Origin: Prochlorococcus sp. AG-686-J21
GTDB taxonomy: Bacteria > Cyanobacteriota > Cyanobacteriia > PCC-6307 > Cyanobiaceae
Direction: 5' to 3'
Length of the DNA: 41,520 bases
Assembly: GCA_003210285.1 (NCBI GenBank)
Contig: QCVS01000001.1
Coordinates: 1-41,520 of the forward strand
Shown: positions 23,568-31,420 of the stretch, piece by piece
Position numbering within the stretch: position 1 is the stretch's first letter
Layout: each line of letters opens with the position of its first letter
Program-made: the position numbers and the translations under genes
Notes under the pieces: model-generated
The model's database searches: none
What the model was told of the DNA's origin: nothing
What the model saw: only the letters and a program-made list of their open reading frames with translations

Positions 23568-24677
23568 ATGGATAAATTAAATACCAAAAATTTGAATAAT
23601 ATAAACTTCAAGCATGGAGGCAATATATTAACTAAGGCAAGAAAATTAAATTTATTACCATCTAAAATTATTGATTCAAGTGCCTCACTAGTTCCGTTTG
23701 ATCCCCCAAAGCAATTATTAGATGTTTTATATTCAGAAATTAAAACTCTAGGATTTCGATATTATCCTGAAAGGAATCTAAATAATTTGAGAGAAATAAT
23801 TGGAGAATTTCATCAAATACATCCTGATAATATATTGCCAGGTAATGGAGCTTCTGAATTAATAACTTGGGTAGGTTATGAAGCTTCCAAATTTGGAGCA
23901 AGTTGTATACCAAGTCCAGGCTTCGTAGATTATGAAAGATCATTAAATTGCTGGAACGCCAACTTCGATTATTCAGAATTACCAAAAAATTGGAGTAATA
24001 GTTTTCCCCAAAACTTTCCACTTAATCCAATTTGTGATGTTCTTTGGATAACCAACCCACATAACCCCACGGGTCAATTATGGGATAAAAAATCTTTAGA
24101 AATAATTCTAAAAAAATATAAACTAGTTATTTGTGATGAAGCTTTCTTAGCTATCACACCTAATGGCGAGAAAGAATCTTTAATTCCTCTCACTAAAATA
24201 TATGATAATTTATTAGTTATTAGGAGTTTGACCAAACTCTTTAATATTGCAGGTTTAAGATTAGGTTATATTATTGGCTCATCTGAAAAACTTAAAGAAT
24301 GGAATATAAAAAGAGACCCATGGCCATTAAATTCATTTGCTATAAAAGCTGGAATAGAACTATTAAGTAATAAGATTTTTTATGAGGAATGGACAACAAA
24401 GATTCATAACTGGGTAAATACTGAGAAAAATTGGGTGTATAAAGAATTATCGAAAATTAAAAATCTTAAAGTACATAACTCTTCAACTAACTTTTTTTTA
24501 ATAGAAAGTAAATTCTCCTTATCTTCAAATATTCACTATTTAGAAAACAAAGGGATATTGATTAGAGAATGTGCCTCATTTAGATTTCTTAATGAAAATT
24601 GGGCAAGGATAAGTTTGCAGACTAGAAAAAATAATAAAATTTTATGTAGAGAAATTCAAAATTCCTTTAAAAAATAG
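23568..24677 (+). CDS. CobD-like PLP aminotransferase-fold enzyme (threonine-phosphate decarboxylase candidate)
   Basis: A 369-residue fold-type I PLP protein. It shows HGGNI and DSSASLVPFDPP near the N-terminus, YPERNLNNLRE, GNGASELI, ITNPHNPTGQ (171-180), VICDEAF (D200) and the PLP lysine K223 in SLTKLFNIAGLRLGY. The HGG..DSSAS..PF opening and the RDPWPLNSFA segment resemble CobD/CobC L-threonine-O-3-phosphate decarboxylase, which supplies the aminopropanol linker of cobalamins. Histidinol-phosphate aminotransferase is the main alternative, but a better HisC candidate lies at 38425. Its 3' end overlaps murG on the other strand by 22 bases. Confidence 0.7.
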   Translation: MDKLNTKNLNNINFKHGGNILTKARKLNLLPSKIIDSSASLVPFDPPKQLLDVLYSEIKTLGFRYYPERNLNNLREIIGEFHQIHPDNILPGNGASELITWVGYEASKFGASCIPSPGFVDYERSLNCWNANFDYSELPKNWSNSFPQNFPLNPICDVLWITNPHNPTGQLWDKKSLEIILKKYKLVICDEAFLAITPNGEKESLIPLTKIYDNLLVIRSLTKLFNIAGLRLGYIIGSSEKLKEWNIKRDPWPLNSFAIKAGIELLSNKIFYEEWTTKIHNWVNTEKNWVYKELSKIKNLKVHNSSTNFFLIESKFSLSSNIHYLENKGILIRECASFRFLNENWARISLQTRKNNKILCREIQNSFKK

Positions 24678-25750
24678 TTTATTAATTTTTTAATCTCATT
24701 TGTAGATTTTAAGGAATCAAAATTTTTGATATTTTCTTTCATTAAATCTAAAATTTCATATTTAGGTTTTCCTTTTTTTAATTTAAATTTTAAAATTCTT
24801 TTCAAAGTCTCTTCAAAAAATAATCTTGATATTTGATTTTGATTCATTAAAATTGCAGCCCCAATTGAAGAGAGAATCATTGCATTTTTTTCTTGGTGAT
24901 TATTTTTTGAATTAGGGTAGGGAATTAAAATTGATGGTTTTCCAGTTTGTATAAGTTCATTTATTGTTCCTGCTCCAGATCTTGATATTACAAGGTCACA
25001 GTTTTGCATCAAAGATGCAATTTGATTAGTAAATTTCTTTTGAACATAATTATTAGATTTTATTTTTACGGAACTATCTAAGTTAATTTCTCCAATAATA
25101 TGAACTATTCGAAAATTTTGTTTTATTAAAAATTCAAGAGATTCATAAAAAATTTCATTAATCCTCTTTGCTCCTTGACTTCCTCCCATAACAATTAGAA
25201 GAGGACCTTTTCCTCTTGGAACCCATTTTGGTAAGGGATTAATTTCATAAAACTCATCCCTAAGGGGAGTTCCAGTGAAAATAGTTTTGCAATTTCTTAA
25301 ATAAAACTTTGTATCTTTAAACCCCAGAAGAACAAATTCACATAGAAAACCAAAATATTTTGTAACCGTGCCTGGTACTACATTTGATTCGTGTATTATT
25401 ACTGGTATTTTAAGCAACTTTGCTGCAAGAATTGTTGGTGCTGAAATATATCCACCAGTTGTAAATACTAAATTAATTTTTTTTTCTTTTAGGATTTTAA
25501 TGATATTAAAAATTGAAAATAAAATTTTTAGATATTGAAATAGTATAAAAATATTTTTTTTAGGTGTCTCCAAATTTAATGTCAAAAGATTATATTTTTT
25601 AGGTACAAATCCAGAATCGAGTCTTTTTTTAACGCCTAACCAATAAATATCCCAATCTTTTTCAACCATTTTAGAGACTGCTAAAGCAGGGAAAATATGA
25701 CCTCCAGTTCCACTTGCCGCAATTAATAAATTATTTCTTTTTTTAGACAT
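24656..25750 (-). CDS. murG: MurG, UDP-GlcNAc:lipid I GlcNAc transferase
   Basis: A 364-residue membrane-associated GT-B glycosyltransferase that converts lipid I to lipid II. Landmarks: AASGTGGHIFPALAVS (11-26), TTGGYISAPTILAA, VIHESNVVPG, VMGGSQGAKRINE, ISRSGAGTINELI and SILIPYPNSKNNHQEKNA. All match the family. The gene is among the most AT-rich here, with lysine and isoleucine runs, but motifs are intact. The C-terminal coding end overlaps the CobD-like gene by 22 bases in antiparallel orientation; 35 bases separate its start from the divergent secreted protein. Confidence 0.96.
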   Translation of the reverse strand: MSKKRNNLLIAASGTGGHIFPALAVSKMVEKDWDIYWLGVKKRLDSGFVPKKYNLLTLNLETPKKNIFILFQYLKILFSIFNIIKILKEKKINLVFTTGGYISAPTILAAKLLKIPVIIHESNVVPGTVTKYFGFLCEFVLLGFKDTKFYLRNCKTIFTGTPLRDEFYEINPLPKWVPRGKGPLLIVMGGSQGAKRINEIFYESLEFLIKQNFRIVHIIGEINLDSSVKIKSNNYVQKKFTNQIASLMQNCDLVISRSGAGTINELIQTGKPSILIPYPNSKNNHQEKNAMILSSIGAAILMNQNQISRLFFEETLKRILKFKLKKGKPKYEILDLMKENIKNFDSLKSTNEIKKLINYFLKEF

Positions 25751-25785
25751 TAAAAATTAAATAAGTAAAATAGAATTATAAAGTT

Positions 25786-26517
25786 ATGAAAATGTTTAAT
25801 TTAAATTTGCTTGTAAAATTAGGATTATTTATCTATACATTTATTTATCTCATTTACCCGAAATTAGCAATCACCCAAAATACAAACGTTGATATAAGAG
25901 CAAATCTTGAGAATGCATTAAATAGTCGAAACTTAAAATTGATAAAAAACATTTTTAAAGAAGATGAAAACTCTAAAATTCAAGAAAAATTTAAGGAAAT
26001 AATCAAAGATTTTCCTAATTCAAAATGGCAAATTAAAAGATTAAGCGGAGGAAACTCTGAAGAAAAAATATTTAATATTAAAGTTAATGGAAAGAAAATA
26101 GTTAATGGGGAAATATACTTTCTTGAATCTAATTTTAAGTATTTATTTTCCACTCAAAACGACAAAATAAATAATGGAAATATAAAAAATTTATTAACTA
26201 CAATTAGAAATGACCAAAACAAAATAGATATTATTTTTAGAATTCCTGAGACAGTTCTAACTGGTACCAAATATGATATCGATATTATTCTAAGTGAACC
26301 ACTTGGTGATGTAATTATAGCTGGAGGAATAATATCGCATCAGGATCAATCTTATTTAAAACAAGAAATCAATATTGAGCCTTTAGCCTCTGGAGGTATT
26401 TTCAAAACCACGAGAGCATCATCCAAACCAGCTAGACAATTATGGTCAGGTATTATTGCTCATCCGAAAGGAACTATCTCTTTCACTAAAAGCGTTGAAA
26501 TAATTGAAAAAATATAA
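25786..26517 (+). CDS. Secreted or periplasmic protein of unknown function
   Basis: A 243-residue protein with a likely signal peptide or membrane anchor (hydrophobic run of about residues 8-28, then IYPKLAITQ). The mature part has a helical N-terminal half (NLENALNSRNLKLIKNIF, DFPNSKWQIK) and a beta-rich C-terminal half (VLTGTKYDIDIILSEPLGD and IAGGIIS). I do not recognise the family. The shape suggests an envelope protein, and its divergent start 35 bases from murG could mean shared control, but this is inference. It converges on pgk with a single base between the stops. Confidence 0.7.
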   Translation: MKMFNLNLLVKLGLFIYTFIYLIYPKLAITQNTNVDIRANLENALNSRNLKLIKNIFKEDENSKIQEKFKEIIKDFPNSKWQIKRLSGGNSEEKIFNIKVNGKKIVNGEIYFLESNFKYLFSTQNDKINNGNIKNLLTTIRNDQNKIDIIFRIPETVLTGTKYDIDIILSEPLGDVIIAGGIISHQDQSYLKQEINIEPLASGGIFKTTRASSKPARQLWSGIIAHPKGTISFTKSVEIIEKI

Positions 26518-26518
26518 T

Positions 26519-27727
26519 TTAAGCGTCTTTTAAAGCAGCTACTCCAGGTAAAGTTTTACCTTCTAAAAGTTCTAAACTAGCCCCTCCACCAGTTGATATA
26601 TGTGACATTTTTTCAGCCAAACCAGCTTTCTCCACTGCAGCTACAGAGTCTCCTCCACCAATAATTGTACAAACCTCAGAGAAAGAACTTAAATCTGCCA
26701 AGGTTGTTGCTATTGCATTTGTACCTTCAGCAAATTTATCAAATTCAAAAACACCCATTGGGCCATTCCAAATAATTGTTTTGCATTCGGCAAGAGCATT
26801 TTGGAAAACCTTAATTGATTGTGGCCCAATGTCTAGGCCCATCCAATCACCACTTATTGAATCTATTTGAGAGACTTTACTTTCTGCATCAGGAGAAAAC
26901 TCATTTGCAAGCAATACATCAGATGGTAATAGAAGCTCTACGCCTTTAGTTTTTGCTTTTGCCTCTAAATTTCTTGCTAGTTCAAGTTTATCTTCCTCAA
27001 CAAGACTCTTCCCAACATCTAATCCTCTTGCCTTGTAAAAAGTAAAAATCATACCTCCCCCAATAATAATTTTGTCACACTTATCTAAAAGAGAATCCAA
27101 AACTCCAATTTTGCTACTTACTTTAGAACCTCCTACTATTGCTGCAAGAGGACGTTTTGGAGCATCAATTGCGCCCTGTAAATATTTCAACTCTTTTTCT
27201 AACAAAAATCCGGCAACAGCAGGCTCTAAAAATTTTGTAACTCCTTGAGTTGAAGCATGAGCTCTATGCGCAGCTCCAAAAGCATCATTAACATACATAT
27301 CTGCATGAGAAGCTAAATTTTTAGCGAAATCTAAATCATTTTTTTCTTCTTCTTCATAAAAACGAACATTTTCTAATAATAAAACATCCCCATTATTTAA
27401 ACTATTTGATTTAGCTAGAGCCTCTTCACCAATACAGCTTTCAGTCAGATTAACTTTTTGTTCCAATATATCGCTTAATCTTGCAGCAACTGGGGTTAAT
27501 CTCATTTTCTCATTAACTTTCCCTTTAGGTCTTCCAAAATGAGCAGCTAATATAACTTTTGCCGAATTATTTATAAGATATTTTATCGTAGGAATTGCTG
27601 CTCTTATTCTAGTATCATCAGTAATCTGACCATTTTCATTTAATGGGACATTAAAATCAACCCTTACAAGAACTTTTTTTCCTTCTAATATAGATTTATC
27701 AAGACTGGAAAGAGACAACTTCGACAT
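26519..27727 (-). CDS. pgk: Phosphoglycerate kinase
   Basis: A 402-residue two-domain kinase of glycolysis and the Calvin cycle. Landmarks: [17 protein letters not shown] near 15-31, [80 protein letters not shown] and the closing [14 protein letters not shown]. The length is standard. In a cyanobacterium its main flux is phosphorylation of 3-phosphoglycerate made by Rubisco. It stands alone on the minus strand with a 225-base spacer before the divergent rbgA. Confidence 0.98.
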   Translation of the reverse strand: MSKLSLSSLDKSILEGKKVLVRVDFNVPLNENGQITDDTRIRAAIPTIKYLINNSAKVILAAHFGRPKGKVNEKMRLTPVAARLSDILEQKVNLTESCIGEEALAKSNSLNNGDVLLLENVRFYEEEEKNDLDFAKNLASHADMYVNDAFGAAHRAHASTQGVTKFLEPAVAGFLLEKELKYLQGAIDAPKRPLAAIVGGSKVSSKIGVLDSLLDKCDKIIIGGGMIFTFYKARGLDVGKSLVEEDKLELARNLEAKAKTKGVELLLPSDVLLANEFSPDAESKVSQIDSISGDWMGLDIGPQSIKVFQNALAECKTIIWNGPMGVFEFDKFAEGTNAIATTLADLSSFSEVCTIIGGGDSVAAVEKAGLAEKMSHISTGGGASLELLEGKTLPGVAALKDA

Positions 27728-27870
27728 TAAAACATCCTATTTTTACCATGAAACCCTAACGTTAATTTGAGCTTATTGGGTTAAAAAGTACTAAGTGTTA
27801 CTTATGCCTTAATAAATTTTAAAAATTAGGTAGAAATATAAAATTTATAAAAATAAAAAAAAATTAATAT

Positions 27871-27891
27871 TTACATTAATATTAAATGTAA
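27871..27891. promoter_or_regulatory. TTACATT/AATGTAA inverted repeat in the pgk / rbgA spacer
   Basis: A perfect 7-base inverted repeat, TTACATT (27871-27877) and AATGTAA (27885-27891), with spacer AATATTA, within the 225-base divergent spacer and 62 bases before the rbgA start. A shorter relative, ATACAT-AA-ATGTAT, occurs before nadC (35657-35670). Either may be an operator or a chance AT-rich palindrome. The rest of the spacer shows no RNA gene. Confidence 0.25.
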
Positions 27892-27952
27892 TTACTTTTG
27901 AAATTGATAAGAATCAAAAGGTATACACGTACAACTTGTTGGATTTAATCAA

Positions 27953-28819
27953 TTGGAAATTCCTAAAATTCAATGGTACCCAGGCCATATTGCTAAAGCC
28001 GAAAAAAAACTATCTGAAGTTATAAATAGAGTAGATTTAGTTATTGAAGTTAGAGATGCAAGAATTCCTTTATCAACAGGTCATCCCCATCTAAATCAAT
28101 GGATTAGAAACAAAAAACATATCCTTGTGATAAATCGCGCAGATATGATCACTACAGAAACTATAACTAATTGGAACAAGTGGTTTAAAAAAGATAAGAT
28201 ATATCCTCTTTGGTGTGATGCAAAAAATGGTAAAGGAATAAAAGAAATTTGCAAATCTGCTAAGGAATCCCGATTATCAATTGATAAAAGAAGGTTATCC
28301 AGAGGAATGAAGGTTAGGCCGATCAGAGCACTTACTCTCGGTTTTCCTAATGTAGGAAAATCCGCATTAATAAATAGAATCGCCAAGAAAAAAGTTGTAG
28401 AAAGCGCTAGAAAAGCAGGAGTAACACGTAATCTTAGATGGATCAGATTAGAAAGCGGAATAGATTTGCTTGATGCCCCCGGTGTTATACCCCCTAATTT
28501 AGAGAATCAAAAATCGGCTCTAAATCTTGCACTTTGTGATGATATTGGAGAGGCTGCTTATGAAATAGAAAGTGTTGCGATTGAATTTATAAAAATAATT
28601 TTCAAATTAAAAGAAGACAAAAATGCGAATATTTCACTTTCAAAGATATCTAATAGATATGGAGTTGATATTTTAGAGAACTTTGATAGCCCTCATGAAT
28701 GGATTGATCTTGTGGCCTTGAAACATACATCAGGTGACAGAAGAAGAATGGCTCACAAATTATTAGAAGATTATCGTAATCAAATGCTAGGAAAGATTGC
28801 TTTGGAAGTGCCAAAATGA
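27953..28819 (+). CDS. rbgA: Ribosome biogenesis GTPase A (RbgA/YlqF family)
   Basis: A 288-residue circularly permuted GTPase that matures the 50S subunit. The motif order is permuted: G4 NRAD (61-64) comes first, then G1 GFPNVGKSALINR (about 127) and G3 DAPGVIPP. The N-terminal IQWYPGHIAKAEKKL is characteristic (usually WFPGHMAKA). The start is TTG, which places this motif at residues 6-20. The last bases overlap the ATG of the pseudouridine synthase (ATGA), so the two are coupled. Confidence 0.93.
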   Translation: MEIPKIQWYPGHIAKAEKKLSEVINRVDLVIEVRDARIPLSTGHPHLNQWIRNKKHILVINRADMITTETITNWNKWFKKDKIYPLWCDAKNGKGIKEICKSAKESRLSIDKRRLSRGMKVRPIRALTLGFPNVGKSALINRIAKKKVVESARKAGVTRNLRWIRLESGIDLLDAPGVIPPNLENQKSALNLALCDDIGEAAYEIESVAIEFIKIIFKLKEDKNANISLSKISNRYGVDILENFDSPHEWIDLVALKHTSGDRRRMAHKLLEDYRNQMLGKIALEVPK

Positions 28820-29784
28820 GCTCAAGTAATGAAAACTCTTTTGGAATAGGAGAAGGTGAATTAATAGAAATTACTTATGAACTATCGCTTCCTATGCGAC
28901 TAGATAGGTGGCTAGTAAGCAAAAGGCCTGAACAGAGTAGAGCAAGAATACAACATTTTATAAACGCAGGATTAGTTCTTGTAAACTACAAAACTGCAAA
29001 AGCTAAAACCCCACTAAAAACAGGAGATAATATACAAATTTGGATGCCTCCCCCAGAACCTCTCATATACTTAAAGCCAGAAAAGATGAATTTAAATATT
29101 CTTTTTGAAGATGAACATATCATTGTAATTAACAAACAATCAGGACTAGTAGTCCATCCGGCCCCAGGGCATAAATCAGGTACATTAGTAAATGGACTAC
29201 TCTTTCACTGTAAAGATCTTCCTGGAATAAACGGCAAATTAAGACCTGGGATAGTCCATAGATTAGATAAGGACACCTCTGGCTGTATGGTTGTAGCAAA
29301 AAGCCAAGAATCACTTGTCAATCTTCAAATACAGATAAAAGAAAAAATCGCTTCAAGAAACTATATTGCGGTAATTCATGGAGTCCCAAATACTTCGGAA
29401 GGTGAAATTGTGGGACATATAGGTAGAGATAAACTAAATCGATTGAAGTATGCGGTAGTTGATGAAAATTCCGGAAGATATGCACGTACTTATTGGAAAT
29501 TATTAGAAAGATTAGGTAATTATTCATTAATGAGCTTCAAATTAGATACTGGAAGAACTCATCAAATAAGAGTTCATTGTGCACATATCAATCACCCCAT
29601 TCTTGGTGATCCTTTATATGGGAGGTGTAAAAAGCTTCCTTGCAAATTGGATGGTCAAGCTTTACATGCTGTAGAGCTAGGACTTTTGCATCCTATAAAT
29701 GGAGAAGAAATGAAATTTGAAGCAGAATTACCGCAAGAATTTCAGAAATTATTGAGAGTCTTAAAAAAATCAATTAAGGTTTAA
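28816..29784 (+). CDS. rluD: RluD/RluA-family 23S rRNA pseudouridine synthase
   Basis: A 322-residue protein. An N-terminal S4 RNA-binding domain (about 26-75, RLDRWLVSKRPEQSRARIQ) precedes the RluA catalytic domain. The catalytic aspartate is D151 in GIVHRLDKDTSG, with further motifs INKQSGLVVHPAPGHKSGTLVNGL, TGRTHQIRVH and HPILGDPLYG. The S4 plus RluA layout fits RluD, which modifies helix 69, but RluC-like specificity cannot be excluded. The first four bases overlap rbgA; the 3' end overlaps the ABC gene by 15 bases. Confidence 0.88.
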   Translation: MSSSNENSFGIGEGELIEITYELSLPMRLDRWLVSKRPEQSRARIQHFINAGLVLVNYKTAKAKTPLKTGDNIQIWMPPPEPLIYLKPEKMNLNILFEDEHIIVINKQSGLVVHPAPGHKSGTLVNGLLFHCKDLPGINGKLRPGIVHRLDKDTSGCMVVAKSQESLVNLQIQIKEKIASRNYIAVIHGVPNTSEGEIVGHIGRDKLNRLKYAVVDENSGRYARTYWKLLERLGNYSLMSFKLDTGRTHQIRVHCAHINHPILGDPLYGRCKKLPCKLDGQALHAVELGLLHPINGEEMKFEAELPQEFQKLLRVLKKSIKV

Positions 29785-31365
29785 AGAGCTATTTACTAAA
29801 GCTTTTGTAACATTATTCTTAGGATTAGAGAAAATAGTGGCTGAATCGCCTTCTTCAATAATCTGTCCATAATTCATAACTAATAATCTATTACAAAATT
29901 TCTTTGCAATTCCTAAATCATGAGTAATAAAAATTATAGTTAAATCCATTTTTTCTTGTATCTTTCTTAGTAAATCAAGTATCTCAACTTTTACATATGC
30001 ATCTAACATATTTACACTTTCATCGCAGATAAGGATTTTTGGTTTCAGTAATAATGATCTTGCAATTGAAATTCTTTGTAATTGACCGCCAGACAATTGA
30101 TTGGGATAGGAGTTTAAGAATTCAGAATCTGAAGGTAGATTTAAATTCTTTAAAATTAGTTTAATCTCATTTTTAATTTGATAATGATTAGATATTTTTT
30201 GAATTAAAAATATATCCTTCAAAATATTTTTAATTTTCATTTTTGGATTCAAACTTGAAAAGGGATCTTGGAAAATTATTTGTATATTTTCAAGATTATT
30301 AGACTTTTTTTTATATAATTCTAAATTTCTTTCATAAACTTTTATTTCACCGCCTCTCACCTTTAAGAGTCCTATTAAAGCTCTACATAAAGTACTTTTT
30401 CCACTCCCAGAAGATCCAACAATCCCAAGAACTTCATTTCTATACAATTTAAAACTAACTTCTTTTAAAGCCTTATTCCATTTGGGTCGGAAAATTGAAG
30501 AATTTAATTTATACCAATGTCTTAAATTATTAACCTCTAAAACAACATCATTTGTAGAGATACATTTTTTTCTTGACTTCAATGATATATTTGCTGCATT
30601 TACCAATTTTGATCCAATTTTTGATTTAGGCGCTTTAAAAATTTCTTGTATATTTCCTTGCTCTTCTACAGATCCTTGATCCATTATCACGACTTTTTTA
30701 CACCACTTTGCTGCAAGATTAATATCATGACTAATCAAAACCAAAGTAGTTCCAGATTTCTCACATAAACAAAGGATTTGATTCATTACTTCAAAACTAG
30801 TCTTAGTATCCAGACTTGTTGATGGTTCATCTGCTATTAATATTTTGGGTTTCAAAGCTAAAGCCATTGCAATTGAAACTCTTTGTCTCATTCCCCCACT
30901 AAATTGATGAGGGTATGAATCTAATCTGTCAACGTCTATTCCTACTTTTCTAAAATTTTCTTCTACTAAATCTTTAATGATTAAAGAGGGCTTGTTTTGA
31001 AAGTGAGTTTTGAATAATTCTTTTAGATGATCTCCAACTGTCATTAAAGGATTAAGTTTTTTTATGGAATCTTGATAAATAAATCCAAAATTATTTCTCC
31101 TAAATAATTGAATTTCTTTTTTATCAATTTTTGTGAGATCTTCTCCAGATATTTTGATAAAGCCCTTAGTAATTGAACCTTCAGGAAGCATATTTACAAT
31201 TGTTTTTGCAATTGTAGTTTTACCGCATCCAGAAGGACCTATTATTGCTAAGTGATCTCCTTTAAACAGATCTAATTTAAAATTTTTTATGGTAGATTTC
31301 TGATTAGGACCATATTTAACATTTAGATTCCTGATTTCAAGAATTTTGCTTTTATTTATTTTCAT
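29770..31365 (-). CDS. Fused double-ATPase of Opp/Dpp-type peptide/nickel ABC transporter
   Basis: A 531-residue protein holding two complete ABC ATPase domains, equivalent to DppD plus DppF. Domain 1: Walker A GPSGCGKT (43-50), signature FSGGMRQR (155-162), Walker B ILIADEPS. Domain 2: Walker A GSSGSGKS (317-324), signature LSGGQLQR (424-431), Walker B ILICDES. In domain 2 the residues after the Walker B glutamate read SVNMLD rather than the usual PVSALD. Such fusions power import of peptides, nickel or related solutes. No permease or binding-protein gene is next to it, so its partners must lie elsewhere. The substrate is unknown. Confidence 0.85.
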   Translation of the reverse strand: MKINKSKILEIRNLNVKYGPNQKSTIKNFKLDLFKGDHLAIIGPSGCGKTTIAKTIVNMLPEGSITKGFIKISGEDLTKIDKKEIQLFRRNNFGFIYQDSIKKLNPLMTVGDHLKELFKTHFQNKPSLIIKDLVEENFRKVGIDVDRLDSYPHQFSGGMRQRVSIAMALALKPKILIADEPSTSLDTKTSFEVMNQILCLCEKSGTTLVLISHDINLAAKWCKKVVIMDQGSVEEQGNIQEIFKAPKSKIGSKLVNAANISLKSRKKCISTNDVVLEVNNLRHWYKLNSSIFRPKWNKALKEVSFKLYRNEVLGIVGSSGSGKSTLCRALIGLLKVRGGEIKVYERNLELYKKKSNNLENIQIIFQDPFSSLNPKMKIKNILKDIFLIQKISNHYQIKNEIKLILKNLNLPSDSEFLNSYPNQLSGGQLQRISIARSLLLKPKILICDESVNMLDAYVKVEILDLLRKIQEKMDLTIIFITHDLGIAKKFCNRLLVMNYGQIIEEGDSATIFSNPKNNVTKALVNSSLNLN

Positions 31366-31420
31366 AATTTTGTAGCAAATTTCTCTAGTCCTAAATAAAA
31401 TATATCTAAAGGAATATTGT

